Origin: Zeus faber
Lineage: Eukaryota; Chordata; Actinopteri; Zeiformes; Zeidae
Direction: 5' to 3'
Assembly: GCA_960531495.1 (NCBI GenBank)
Contig: OY482846.1
Coordinates: 18,414,987-18,478,986 of the forward strand
Length of the DNA stretch: 64,000 bases
The notes under the pieces: generated by a model
What the model was told of the DNA's origin: nothing
Seen by the model: only the letters and a program-made list of their open reading frames with translations
Database searches by the model: none
Part shown: positions 37,459 to 51,300 of the stretch, piece after piece
How the letters are laid out: every line of letters starts with the position of its first letter
Position numbering within the stretch: position 1 is the stretch's first letter
Translations under genes and position numbers: made by a program

Positions 37459-39279
37459 TATAAGACACGCAATGAAGACACACATTGACGACTGAGAGGT
37501 CCGTAGGGACTGGTCGAGTCTGTTTTTTCCTTCTGTGCAGAAATACTAACTTAATGTGATTATAGGGGACCAAGACGGGCAGTGTGAGCAGCAGTGGAAT
37601 TATTCAAAGTATGCCTTATTTATTAAAAAATAAAAATAACTTAACTTAATAACAAACCTCTACTCTCTCCGCTGTGCCGTCACTGCCCTCTTCCAGCTCC
37701 AGAGGCAAGTTTCACATGGAGGTGCAGCAATGTGTTGTCATAGCCAATGTTTGTTGTTATATGTCAATGTTCCTGACATGCAAATTCAGATTCACAAACC
37801 TACTGCACCGACCTTTGAAAAGTGACCACCCAACCACCGCAGTCAGCAGTATTGATATCAATTGCATTGAGTAAGCCCAATGGTTAGCATCACCGTCCAC
37901 CTCCAACTTACAGGTCCCGGGTCCCTTCACCCATGTGACCATGAAGAACACCAAAAAAACACTACTTAACCCATACAGTCCCTGACTCACCACCAACCGG
38001 AGAGAACCGGAGAGAAAAGGGAAGTTTAAGAATCAACAAAAGCACAATCAGCTGTCTGCCCTGCCACCTTCCAGCATGGGAGATGACCTCCCGACACGGT
38101 CTATGTCAACAGTTTCCAAACTTTTCTGTTTCACGGCCTACTCTGTAAACTCTCTAAAACAATCTAAAATGTTGTAGTTCACATCTGACCACAAGTAACT
38201 ATGAGACAAGAGACAGATGAAGAAGAAGAAGGAGAAGAAGATGGTTATTTTGACAATCGACGATCAACATGAGGATCCATAAGTTCCTATCGGTTTATCA
38301 TCTTCAAAGTTCCAAAGAAAAATATCATGAAATTGGTTTATAAACATTAATTTAATTGCAACCTTAATTTTTTTTCCATATATTTATTTTATTTTAAAAA
38401 AAAGATATAAATATACATTAATTCATCTTTCGCCGATGAAAACGGTTCAGCTTCAAAGGCTCCCACTAGCTTTGTGCTCGTATTAAGTGGACGCCGCTTT
38501 GAATCTGGTCGAGAGGTTGACCGATCCAAAGCGGCATTAACGGTGACGAAGCTGCAGCCCTCGCACCCATTTCAGGACGAAAAAGAAAACCATCGTCCAC
38601 ATTTTGAGTGTGAATTTAGAATTCAACACATATAGACCTTTTACAATCAACCCATATATTTGTTTTCATGCATAAAAAAATAACTATACACACAAATCCC
38701 CTGGTCGGAGAGAAGTGCTCCGTGCAAAGGGTGACATTGTGAAACAGATAATGCCAATATCAAGACGAATCACTTTGGCATCGGCGGTTGTCTTGTATTC
38801 GTCTTCTGACTTCACGGGGTCGAGATGACAGCGAAGCTTTATGGATTTGACCGTTGTGTTTTCGGGGGGGTTCAATATTTGGCATTTTTCCTGATAAGCT
38901 TGTCAATAGATAGACTCACTATTTGCTTAGCTTTAATCTTTACATGCAAAACAACAACAACAACAAAAACAACACTTGTAAAGCTTAGACATCAGTGCAT
39001 GTTAGAAAAGTAAGAGCTGCAAATGTACTTCCGCCAAAACTGGAGGTGACATTCTAACGGCCAGCTGGGTTAGGGACAGCTGTAGGGACTGAATGTCCTC
39101 ACTGAGCCTCACACACACACATACACACACATGCACCTCCCACATAGTCACTCCAGTGGCACCAATGAAAAAATGCACACTTGCTGAAATCCCACACACA
39201 CGCAAACACGCAACTGGTAAATCATATATTTTCAAAGGCTTAAATGGACACATGCAGGCAGACAATGCGCACGCACGTT

Positions 39280-39280
<1 letters not shown>

Positions 39281-39330
<50 letters not shown>
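39281..39330. repeat. (CA)n microsatellite
   Basis: Pure CA run of about 48 bp; smaller CA clusters occur at 39111-39132. Confidence 0.95.
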
Positions 39331-39333
<3 letters not shown>

Positions 39334-40342
39334 CGCACACACGGCGGGAACATGCAGTGAGAGAACAGTCAACCCCAGGCTGTTTATGAGTTCAAGACGA
39401 GGGAGAGGTCCGAGGTCACGGGTTCCTGCCACGGCACCATACCATGTGATCTCCAGCATCACACCATGAGTCGCAATTGGCTCCGTGGGAAACCTGGACC
39501 TCACTCGTTAAACAAACACACCAACAAACAAACAGGCTAACAAATACAAGTGTACATAAGGGACTGAAGGCTGAAAGGCAATGATGAATAATGGACTTGT
39601 AGAGTCTGTGTAATATAATGGCAACAGCTAGCATTACAACATTGCCATCTTGTGGTTGCTTTTCAAACTCACCTCTCAAATGAGTCTGCTGCACTATATT
39701 ACTTTATGAAACAGGTAATTTATTATTAAACATTTTTATTTTTCCATTTGGTGTTTGCTATACAATACATTCAAGGTTCAAATAGCCAATAAAATGGATT
39801 GTATCTGATTATCTATACATATCTATATCAATTTACCCTCCCCAATCAGAACATACAGTACTGTTTGTTAGCAGGGAGATTGTATTTTGGGAGAGGGTGA
39901 CAGGTTTGGGCCGGGTGTTTATTGAGCCTTATTCATCATTATTAGTGAGTGAGTTGTATCTTTTGCTTTTACTTATAATTGTACTTATTGACTTGTGAAA
40001 CACTTGCATCTAAGTAAAGGTAGTAAAAAGAGAAATTGAATTGAGAAATTCAAGCCAATCATGAAAATAATGTACAATATTATGTGGAATAGTCCTGCAG
40101 TTCTGCTTTTTGCCACGAGGTGGCAGAGAATTCCCTGTTTTTCCCTGTGCTCTATATCTCGGTTACTCGAACGCTTATGGCTATATTGCACTTTTGTGGA
40201 CTTATTAGAATAACGGACTTGAACCTAAAGCTTTAGCGTTGACGTTTAGTATCTCTACTCTGACAGTGTACTTTAAGAGCGATTCCTTTAGGAAAATACT
40301 GAAACTATACGAAGCAACGTCAACTTTAAGTTCTCTATAAGT

Positions 40343-40351
40343 TATAAATAG
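40343..40351 (+). promoter_or_regulatory. enpp1: Candidate TATA box of enpp1
   Basis: TATAAATAG lies about 200 bp before the enpp1 start codon, which would place transcription initiation near 40375 and leave a 5' UTR of roughly 175 nt. It is a single-motif prediction in AT-rich DNA. Confidence 0.35.
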
Positions 40352-40549
40352 ATTTATTAGAAATAGATTTATTATGTGGACTTGCTGCACTTACTCCTGC
40401 AGCATAGACTCCCGTTAATGGCACTAACCCTCACCCACTGTGGGACGTCAGGAGGCGGTCCTGCCCTCTTTTAGAGAAGTAGGGAGCACCGCTCGTTCCC
40501 CACCAGAGGACTTTACACACGCAACAGAGTTGGAGAGAAGCGCCTCAGC

Positions 40550-40681
40550 ATGGACAGAAGCAAGGATGACGGGTCTGCATCGCAGGCTGCCAACCTGTTT
40601 GGATCCCCGATGCTGGACAGTGAACTCCACAGTGAGATCAAGAGGAAGAGGCGCTCATTCAACTGCAAGATCATCACTGGA
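40550..40681 (+). CDS. enpp1: enpp1 exon 1: cytoplasmic tail
   Basis: 44 codons, MDRSKDDG to KIITG, phase 0, donor GTAAGT. Basic KRKRR just before the membrane segment is typical of a type II anchor. The ATG has G at +4. The tail is shorter than in human ENPP1 and is not otherwise conserved, so the start is less certain than the rest. Confidence 0.8.
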
Positions 40682-43600
40682 GTAAGTAACTGTCTCTGTC
40701 TTCATCCAGGGTCACACTATCCGGCAGGGATGAAGTATCAAGCTAACATTAAACTTTTCGGCAGCTTGTTATTTGCACATGGTGCGCAAACTTGGGGTTT
40801 AACTTTGACCATTTGCTATTAAAGAACATTTTCTTTATTCACAACCAGTCACACTGACTGAAGAATATATATTTAAATATTTCATCGGACAAAATGAGTC
40901 ACAGGGTCAAGAATTCGGATAAGAAATAAGAAATAAACAAGATGAGAGTTCAGAGACTTTCCAAGCCTGGCAGAATATTAGGCACCGCCCCTTATTGGGG
41001 CCACGCCTCCTTTGTCAAAGGCCGCAGCACTGAGTGAATAAGTGAGTGTATTACATAATATTACAACTTTATATTGTGAGGGATTTTTATAGATGAAATT
41101 TAGTAGCAATGGAGTGGGAAGCCAATTGGGCCTTGAATTTTATTATTCAAGAAATATTTTTATGTACTCCCCACCTCTCTCATTTAGATTAGAGAGTAAG
41201 AAGAGATAGGGAGCCTGAATATACAACGATGAATAAACCAATTACTTTATAACACCATAAAACATACAATGTAGTGTGATCCAATACACCCACCCGCCAA
41301 TTTAATGTAATCAGTCATTATCGCACAGTGAGATATAATACCCACATATCAAACTTAATTACTGACCTAATAACTAATTTTACCTTCTGGAGCCCTGTGT
41401 GCTCAGCATTAATTATATGTACATGTGGTGAGCACAGAAGTCTAGACAGCACAGTGCTCTGGCCCAGGCAGACGTCGCTTCGTGTATTAAAAAGGCTGTT
41501 GGTGAACGTTGCCATGTAGAGGTCGTTTAAGGTCTCAGAGCGGGTGGTTGATAGACTTGTGTTCATGTGATGCCATTAGCAGTCGCACGGAAAATAACTT
41601 TTGCCGTCTCCTTTAAATTATGTTTTGACACCAACAAAGTCTTGTTAAATCCTGCTTTGGATCGTTGTTACTTAAGACACCACACATTTGGGCTGTGTTG
41701 GACTAAACTTAGGGGAGCCTCAGACTGCTCGGTTTCCACCAGACACGATGCTTGCCTTCTCTGCCCACAGAGATGGATTCCAAAGGTTTTTTTTGTTCTT
41801 TTCCTAGGACCCTGTTTGACACCCCCCCTCCCACCCCTCGCTCCAATGTCCTTCTGTCTGTCTGTCTGTCTGTCTGACTGTCTGTCTGTCTCTCTGTCTG
41901 TCTGTCTGCCTTCCTACGACTCCCATACCATACTATTAGTCATGCCCATCGTGTTGTTTCAGACCTGTCTGGGAATCACACCTAATGACCTAGCTGCGCT
42001 TGCGCTGGTGGTTGTTTCACACTGAGATTCACATCAACGACGCTCAGGAGTAGGTCCAAAGCATTACAGGTTTATTGCAAAAAAAACAGGCCAGGGTCAA
42101 AACCAGGAGATCAGTCCGTACCGATTGGAAAGGAGCAGGCGAAGGAGTAAGTCCAGAATCCAGAAGGCGGGAACTTGGTCAGGACCAGGCATGCAAGGAC
42201 GCTGGATAGCTGGGTGGAAGAGATGAGACAATCTCACACCGAGTGAACCGGACCGGCCTAGACCGACAAGTTTGTCAAGTCTCAATGTTATAATGTCACA
42301 GTGCTGACTGGGGGAAGCCGATTGGAAGGAGCAGAACTATAACAAGACAGGGCAAAACAACGACCAGAACAACATAAAAACAAAACAGGGCAGAACCTTG
42401 ACGCTCTGAGGGGGTTTGATAGTAGCGTACCTTCTGGCCTGGACAACCAGGTGGGCAGCACCATCAGAACTCTACTGTTTCCCGCCACCCAGATTAAGAC
42501 TGTTTAAAAGACAGCGCACCCACCCCTCACTAATTAAAAACAATCATCGTAATCAGACAGTTCCTTGTTTAGACATGAACTCGGAGTTTGAAACCATGTT
42601 GAACTGCTCTCTCTACTGGCGTATTTATGTCAAACCTCCACGCTCCCTGCCTTTCAACCGCCTGTCTAATTACAAAGCCCATGGTTGGAGGACGCCAGGG
42701 CCCTGCAGCTGGTGGAGAAGCCCACACTGCTTCTTTGCCTCCTATATTAAAGAGCGCAAATAAGGCTGTTTAATGTGGAGAATCATAAATTTCTCTCGGG
42801 CAATGTGGATCAAAGTTGAAATCTCTGGTAATGACAGGCAAATGGTTGTAACACTCATCCCCACCTGTCAACAACCTCGTGGTCAGGGCTGTGAAAGTGT
42901 CATTCACTTATACAGAGGGGGAGAATTTCCCAATTGAGTTGAGAAAATACTGTTGACCCTTGAGTAAGGCACACAACCTCCAGCCTCCTCTGTGGAAATA
43001 AACAATGGCAAAGTCGTTCTTTTATTTTTATTTTTTGTTTGCTCCCAGGTGTGAATTTGGTCAACGGCAATGGTACAAAGCATGTGGTGTGAACAAACCT
43101 CCCCTTTCAGAAGTAACAGATGGAGAAATGACTGGATGTGAAATTGAAAATGACTCCTGCTTGTGGTCATTCATCCACATCGCGTGTCTTTTCTTTTCAC
43201 TCCTGTAGGTGCTGTTGCTGTGCTTGCTGGTCCTGATCCTGGCCGTGGTGTTCTTCATGAAGCAGCGTTGTGACTTGAAAGGTCCAGTGAATTGTCTTTT
43301 TCTAATCTCTTAGAACGCATACTCCCCTGCGTAGGCTGAACCCTCTTGAAGTGGTCCTTATCAAAATTCCCCAGGTAAGTTGCTGTTCTCTCAAATCTTT
43401 TTTCTTCGTTGGCGGTCACAGTCAGCAGCTGTAGGAGTAGGTGCGTCGATGGGAGCAGGGACAAGGCCGCGTCCTGCCAGTGCGACCCGTCCTGCGAGGC
43501 CGAGGGGACCTGTTGCTTGGACTACCGGGAGGTTTGCCTGGAGCCCGGTAAGCCTGCAGAACACGCACCCAGAAACACTAGACCGGGAGTATTTCCAGCA

Positions 43601-45730
43601 GCTGAAAGACTGCCCAGGTTCAAGTTACGGAACAACACCCCTAGCGAGAGCTGCTGCAGAGCCAGAGAGAGATTAGCTGGGACGGACGAATAGGGAAATG
43701 TTTGATCAGTGTTTATGGAAATGCATGATGCACGTGGGCATTTGTTCATCTTGTCTGTGTAGCATCCTTTGTAGGTGTGGGTAGACATGGGTGGTTATTT
43801 CCCCACCCAAAATGTCCCTGACACATCGTAAACACGCTTTATAAAGCCTGGAAGTCGTGGAATGCTCCAGGGAACGTCGGAATCTATGGATTCTGGGTTT
43901 GGTCTGGTTTAAACCGTGGGCAGCCGGCGTCAGCCTCCTGTCTGTCGTAAGCAGGCCTTGCCACAAACACCCCTCTTCCATTCCAGGGGCAGCGGTGGTC
44001 AGCGTAGGCAGCCCTCCCCCACTGCTGTCCGGGTGCGGTCTGGCACGCCTTCCTCTTTCTCACTGCTGTGTTTTCCCAAAGCGGTGCCCCCGCGTTTACC
44101 GTATATTTACCATCCTGTCGACATGGCAGACGCATAGGCGCGAATAGGAATCGTTGTATTTGCTTTTTCACCTACAATTTCATTTTGAGTAGCATTAACT
44201 TTTGCTTCTGTGATTTGGATGCTGTCTGATGTATGTCGGTCCTGGTGTTACTTTCTGGACGAATAGCGTCTTAACAAACCCATCCTCAGACTCAGGTCTG
44301 GTACAAAATGATTTAGATGTAAGCGTTTCCCTTGAGATTACTGATCACAGCAACTTGTCTCCTGAGACGGAGCGCCCGCCCCCCCCTTGACTGAGCAAAG
44401 GCCAGGAGACCTTTTCTCACCGCCATGATAAATAATCCATCCACCACAAGCCAGCAGTGGACTGGAGGTGGTGGAATTGTTTGGAACGGGAGTTTCAGTA
44501 GCTGGGAAATGGTTGGAGAAGCAGGTTTATACAGACTAAAGGTATACCACCTCATGGGCACAGCACCTGAGCACGGCACATAACCAGTGAACTTCAGTGT
44601 AGAAATTAGTAGAACGTATCAGAATGAGAAAAAAGAGCAAGAAGGGAAAATTTTCTTGAAGCTGCATTAAATAAACAAATCTTAATTTAAAATAGCATCA
44701 TCATAACATCATCATAACATACGTGAAGGCCATGGGCACCTTGACAGTCCCTGCTTTCGAAAACATGCCGACAAAAGCTGACCAGCATCTTTGTTCCTCC
44801 CAAAATTCTGCACCTCCCTCCATGACTGCTAGGAGTTTTTGTTTCATTCCCTCCATCCAGCGTGGCAGGTATAGCGCCCATAGTCTCAATGCAATGGCCC
44901 TCTCTTTGTACAGTAGTTGTTTATCTTTGGTTTCTTCGACGACCCTGGAACACTAGTTTCTCTGTCTCCTCCCACCAGCGCAGCGCTGGACCTGCTCCAA
45001 ATTCCGCTGCGGGGAGCAGAGGTTGTCCACCAGCCTGTGTTCCTGCTCCGACGACTGCGTGAAGGTGGGCGACTGCTGCGTGAACTACAACAGCCTGTGC
45101 AAAGGTGAGCGGCTACGGGGATGTAATGACAATTTCCCCGGGTGGGGATGGGGGATGATGTCACACCGATGATGTCAAGGACTTCAGCTGATTGCACCAT
45201 AATGTGAATTTCAAGATCATTTTCTCGACTAGATTTTCTACTGGAGGTTGACTTGGCTTTATACTAGCAGAGGCAATCATTTTGTTTTGGAAGACACCGT
45301 TGCATGGTTACAGAGATGATGGAAAAGCGAGGTGGGCGTGTTGGCAGTGACTGTGAGTCGTAGCAGACGCTAACCATGTGTATCCTGCTAAGATCCTCTT
45401 TTGTAAGGGCAGCATTTTTCTCTCGTCGTCATCCTGTGTGGCTTTTTATGTCTCTTGTGTGGTTTTCGAAGTAATTCCCTCTCTTCTAATTAAATTTGAA
45501 ATGCCTTTTATTGTTGGTCTATTTTCTCTTTGAAAGCTGCCACCCTCACAAATCCAACACAAATTGCCTTCAAATCTAACATGGGCTTATTAGGGAATTT
45601 TAATCTATTTAATCTGTCGTTATAGATGTTTTACAGTACACAGTTTTGCACATTTGTCCGTCTGTACCTTATCCTTGAGACTGTTCTGCATGTGTTATGG
45701 AACGGAAATGAGATCCACAGGTGCAACAGT

Positions 45731-45771
<41 letters not shown>

Positions 45772-46181
45772 CCAGTTGGAGGAAAAACCTGGCTGGAAGA
45801 GGAGTGTGAGGACATCAAGGAGCCACAATGTCCACCTGGGTAACTCAATGCCTTATTTTTTTATTTTTACATTTTTTTAATTTTTTGTTCGTTGGAAATA
45901 CTCCACTAGAACCCGCTTCCACCACCAAAAAACATCTGGTTGGAATTACCAAACTTTGATCCCCCTTTCGTTTCCTCTCAAATCTGAGTCTGCTCTCACT
46001 GCCAAGACTCTTCGTCATGGCCCAACTCTCAAGTTGCAACATGGTCTGGTGACATGGGACTATACACATAGAGTATGCAATCACCCAAACACATTACTTG
46101 GGATTTAATATGATCGTTTTGGTTGAGAAGAAAAAAAAAAAAACCTCATCGCTGTGGAAACTAATACACTTCAGGCACGGT

Positions 46182-46237
<56 letters not shown>

Positions 46238-47049
46238 TGTGTGCTGCCTAAGGCCGAGGGTGTGACCCCTCCCCCCACAATCATTACACTGTGGAAAAGC
46301 AAGTGTTTTTCGCGAAGATATTTATAGCCGGTGCCATTCAACTTTTCTCCTCAGCACGTCTGTTTGTTGTTTTATTTTCCTTTCTCTTCAATCCCTTTAG
46401 CTTTTAACGGCCGATATCGCGCTCCTTCTCGTGTGGGTCTTTATGGGGTCCCCGTCGGCTCCATCCTAAAATAGAGGCTTTTCCTTTCGGTTTATGTGCG
46501 GTTTCGACTTCGTATTGCGACTGAATGCGGCCCACTCCGTTTTTTGAAAACTTAATTTAACTCTTTACGTTTTTACCATCGCAATTCATTTCACCTCACA
46601 AGTCAATGGCAAAACGGAAATTAGAATTTATGATGGAATTTTGAGAGGGTGAAAAAAATTTGATTATTCAATGATGGTAATTCCAACTATAACTTTTAGT
46701 CGTCTAAATTGTCTTTCTATCTCAAAAAATGGAAATTCAATATCTTAGACGCAACGAAACAATCGAATGTTTTGGACGCAGGTTTGGAAAAAGATGAAGT
46801 CAGGGAAAATGCGTGAGAACAGGATGCCATTCGAACCGACCGCAACGCCTTTTATTCATCAGGGGCTGTGTGTGTGTGTGTGTGTGTGTGTGGACGTTTC
46901 ACCCCCCGCCCCCCCGCCAAGTCAAAGACCTTCTTTATGTCCGTCCGTCCCCACACTGAGCTACTGTGCTTCACTGTAACTGTAACCACTGACCCCCCCC
47001 ACACCCCCCCAATGACGAATGACTCCTCTTTCCCTTTCTTACCCCCCCT

Positions 47050-47133
<84 letters not shown>

Positions 47134-48065
47134 TCCAGACCTCCTGTGATCCTGGTGTCCATGGACGGCTTCAGGGCGGGGTACCTGAAAGCCTACGGTG
47201 GCCTGCTCCCCACCATCAGCAAGTTACGTAAGTAAAAAGAAATGACGACCATTGTTGCCTTGGCAACGTGTCTCTGGTTACCAGATGCTCCTTATGTTCA
47301 CTTGACCTTCCTCCTTTTTTTTTTGTTGGGCTTCAGGCAACTGCGGTACCACGACACCGTACATGAGGCCGGCTTATCCCACAAAGACCTTTCCCAACCA
47401 TTACACCATTGTCACAGTGAGTCTGTGGCTATCTCCCTCTCTCTTTTACAGTTTCACAGCTCGGGGGGTCAGATGTCAAGTTTTTTTATTTTATTATTTT
47501 TATAGACTTATTAATTCTGTAAAAGCAGGAATAATCAAATACAATAAATATGATAATCAGCTCGAGCATAGCACACCACAAGAAAAATAAACCAAATAAA
47601 TAAACAAAGTAATACATTTGTATGAAAAATAATCAGAACTAAATTAATCAAATAAATAAAAAACAATAACTATAAAAAGAAATAAAAATAATGTTAAAAA
47701 AAGAGGTGAAGTTTTTAGCCTACACAAGGGCTCAAGTTGTTTCTGACTTCCTTGTTTGAAACGACCCTCTTTTTTTACCCGCCTCGTGTAAACGTGGGGT
47801 AAAATCCCCATGCACGTGAGAAGGAACCACAGGCAAGATGATTGGCCACGGGGGTAAATTTCAACTCAGATGGGTGCAATTACCTACGAACCTTCCTCCC
47901 TTCTCAAAATAATCTATCTCGACCTGGAGTCCCCTCCGAGTAAATACATGAAGACAGAGTGGATCACTGTTAGCGCCTGGAAGCCAAAGTCAAAACCCCC
48001 GTGGTTTAAAACACCCACACAATATGTGGAAAGTGAAATGATATTTACAGTATGATAAAACATTC

Positions 48066-48144
<79 letters not shown>

Positions 48145-48174
48145 GGGTGTGTGTGTGTGTGTGTGTGTGTGTTT

Positions 48175-48221
<47 letters not shown>

Positions 48222-48222
48222 G

Positions 48223-48301
<79 letters not shown>

Positions 48302-51300
48302 CAACAACGCAGGGCCTCTATCCAGAGTCCCACGGCATCGTGGACAACAAAATGTACGACGTGACCCGGAACGCCACCTTCAGCCTGAAAGCGGCTGAGA
48401 AATTCAACCCAAAATGGTACCAGGGAGAACCCGTGAGTGGACAAATTTTACACCTCGCAGGATGTTTATCGTCGAAAGCCGACAATGGCGTTGGAAAGAG
48501 ATATTATTACTCAGAGCCTTGGATTGCGTTCAGGGGAATTTTTATTTTGTGGGTCCAAGAGATAGAGAGACAACTCTTGTGATTTATTATCGGATTTTAT
48601 TGCGAAAATGAACAACAGTTTTATCGACCATAAATTTATTTTAGAGGAAACATTCAAAATAAATCATGCGGGCTGTCACTATGACAACACACTAAACCCA
48701 TTGATTTAGCCACAGCCCTGGGCCGCCGCGGCTTCTGCTTGTTTCGACGCTCCGAGGCGATGTTCATCACATCGCATCGCTCTTAAATCTCGTCCGTTTT
48801 GCATGACACGACAAGACTACAACTATCACGCCTTTGAAATTCAACGTGTGAAAGTTGAGGGGCTGTTTGATCATCTATTCCTGAGTTGGAGAAATCAAAA
48901 ATGTAATTTAGCTGCAAATTATTTAAATACTGATTTATTGGTCTCAGTTGGTTACATATGCATTCATCTTTTAGGTGAATACATCGAACTGTGTTCTATG
49001 GTTAACTGCGCTGCTGTAATGAGACGGAGAAACTTTCTGACATTTATATTTAACTAAGCTGCGGTCGCTCCCCTTCCATTTATCCTTTTCTTCCCTTCCT
49101 CCTCGTCTCTTTCTCCTGTTCTCTTCTCCCATTTCTACTCTGCCCTTTCTCCCATTGCCTTTTTCCTTCCCTCCTCTCTGTTTTCTCCTCTTTGCTTTCT
49201 CCATTTCTCCTCTTTTTATTCCTCCTTTTTTTTTCCCCTTTCTCCCCTTCCCTTTCTCCCCCTCTCCTCCTCCTTTTCACCTCTTCCCTTTCTCCCTTCC
49301 ATCTCTCCCCTCCTCCTCACAGGTATGGCTGACCGCCATGCTGAACCAGCTGAAGACGGCCACCTTCTTCTGGCCTGGCTCGGACGTGGCTGTGAATGGC
49401 GTCTTCCCAAACTACTACATGAAGTATGACAGGTAATTGTTGAAGGTTTCCTCTGGATCGGGCTAAGATGGATGAGTTTGTAGAAAATAGTACGACTTCT
49501 TGAAGCTTTAAGTAGATTGAATAGTAGCTGAGTATCTTTTTCCAAAAGCACCCCGTAGGGTACACCCAAGAAGTACAAAGAACTTTGTGGCATTAGCAGA
49601 CATATAGTATATGCTGAGCATAACAGTAGCCTTGGGTAACTGGACGAATATCGGCAACTGGCAATTGACTGAGTCCATCAAAATCTGTGATTTTGTGGTC
49701 AGTTTTTGTCCTTTGATTTTGCTAATTTAATGACCTGTAAAGCGCAATTCAAAGTGTACGCAAATGTCGCCACTTTAATGGCGCCCGGTGCTTTTCTCCC
49801 TGTCTGGAGAAATCCACAAAAAGAAGAAATAAATCACCATGAATCCCATTTCCAGGTCCTTTTGAAACAGGCTTTCTCTCTTTCTTTCTTCCTTTGGGTC
49901 GGTTGAGTTCGGTTCAGATATTGGAGGAACAACGCGGCGGTGCAGAGCGCACTAGGACACACACACACACCTGTTACGGGGGGTTGTGGGTCAGTCCCGG
50001 GGGAGCAGCAGCTGCCGCCTCCTCCTCCGGGGAGCAGAGACGCAGACTTGGATAATTACAAGATTTGATCCTTTTTATTTTTTTATTTTTTGCTATCCTT
50101 CTTAAATGCCTAATTAAGCGATTGTTTTAGCCGAACCTCCGAGCTGTGGCTCGGGCGAGCGGGTGCTCCGTCCTGGGCCGTGTTTGCAAAGACGGCAAAA
50201 TTACCTTTTTTACATTCTTCGGCTTGCCGGTTGCGTCCGGTTTAAAACCAAAATAATCCCATATAGGATTGCAGAGGGAGAAAGAGACAAGGGTGCCTGG
50301 GGACATTTATGACACATCTCCAAACCCAACTGAGCATAAAGATGGGATGCTTATACATAGAAAGATTTTGAGCATCATCTCGTGACTACGCCCCCCAGTC
50401 ACATGTCTTGTTCCTCATACAATCATTTGCAGGTCATGGTTGGGCTTTCAGGGCCATTCACAGTCCACAATCTTATCGTGCAGGTGTAAGATGACTAGAG
50501 CAGTTAAGACAGGTGAATCTGCTGGTTATTTTCCACTCCTATGAAAACATTACATTACGTCATTTAGCAGACGCTTTTATCCAAAGCGACTTACAATTGT
50601 TCAAACACCGACGGACGCAGCCATCAGGAGCAATTAGGGGTTAAGTGTCTTGCTCAAGGACACTACAGCATGCTAGCAGGAGGAGCCTGGGATCGAACCA
50701 GCAACCTTTAGATCACCAGCTCTACCGCCTGAGCTACCATCCCCAAAGAAAAGTGAGAGATCACGAAGGCATGAAAGAAAATTTAGACGTCATTTACAGT
50801 TCTCAACGAGATTTTTGTTAAACATCGACAGTTATACACATTCATTTACACAACCTGTACATCGAAAACATCTTTTTTTTTTTTTCTTTCCCATAACATC
50901 TGAAAAATTAATTTCAAAATAACTTAAATAGGTTAAATAGGTTAACTTAAAACAATACCCATTTCCCAATTGCCCCCATATCTAGAAACAAATGCCCCTA
51001 GTTTACTTTAGTACTGACTAGTGTGTACGATCACCATACCGTCTTAATCTCTACACACATATGAGTAACAAAGGAATGTGGTCTGGCCTTCACAGGGAGG
51101 CAATTGACAAGATCACTAGCCCAAAGAATAGCGCGACCGTCCTCTTACCCTGTGCATAGAGGGAATCTTTTCCCTTCTTATGCTGGGTCACCTTGAGAGC
51201 AAAGGTATATGAACAATGAACAAGAGGCATATGAACATATATCTGAAAAACTTTCACAAACACCAACCTACATGTAGGCTGTACATGTGGCATGTAGTGG

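Larger units (their letters stand above)
36901..40342. other. Intergenic between gypsy remnant and enpp1
   Basis: Contains the CA microsatellites listed separately and CAATCCCAATCCCAATCC tandem units near 37000. I see no exon or named element. The 5' LTR expected for the gypsy element was not recognised. Confidence 0.4.
40682..43208 (+). other. enpp1: enpp1 intron 1
   Basis: 2.5 kb. Contains a (GTCT)n array at about 41851-41908 and an LTR-like sequence (about 42010-42420); the rest has no recognised feature. Confidence 0.75.

Noticed and set aside
47139-47227. Exon 6 starting at the downstream acceptor as the main form
   Set aside because: It would remove the family-conserved Phe after Gly; kept only as an alternative.
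50689-50736. tRNA gene on the minus strand
   Set aside because: A and B boxes are present, but the sequence continues into a SINE body and tail, the acceptor stem cannot be made, and a second copy of the tail occurs at 26117.
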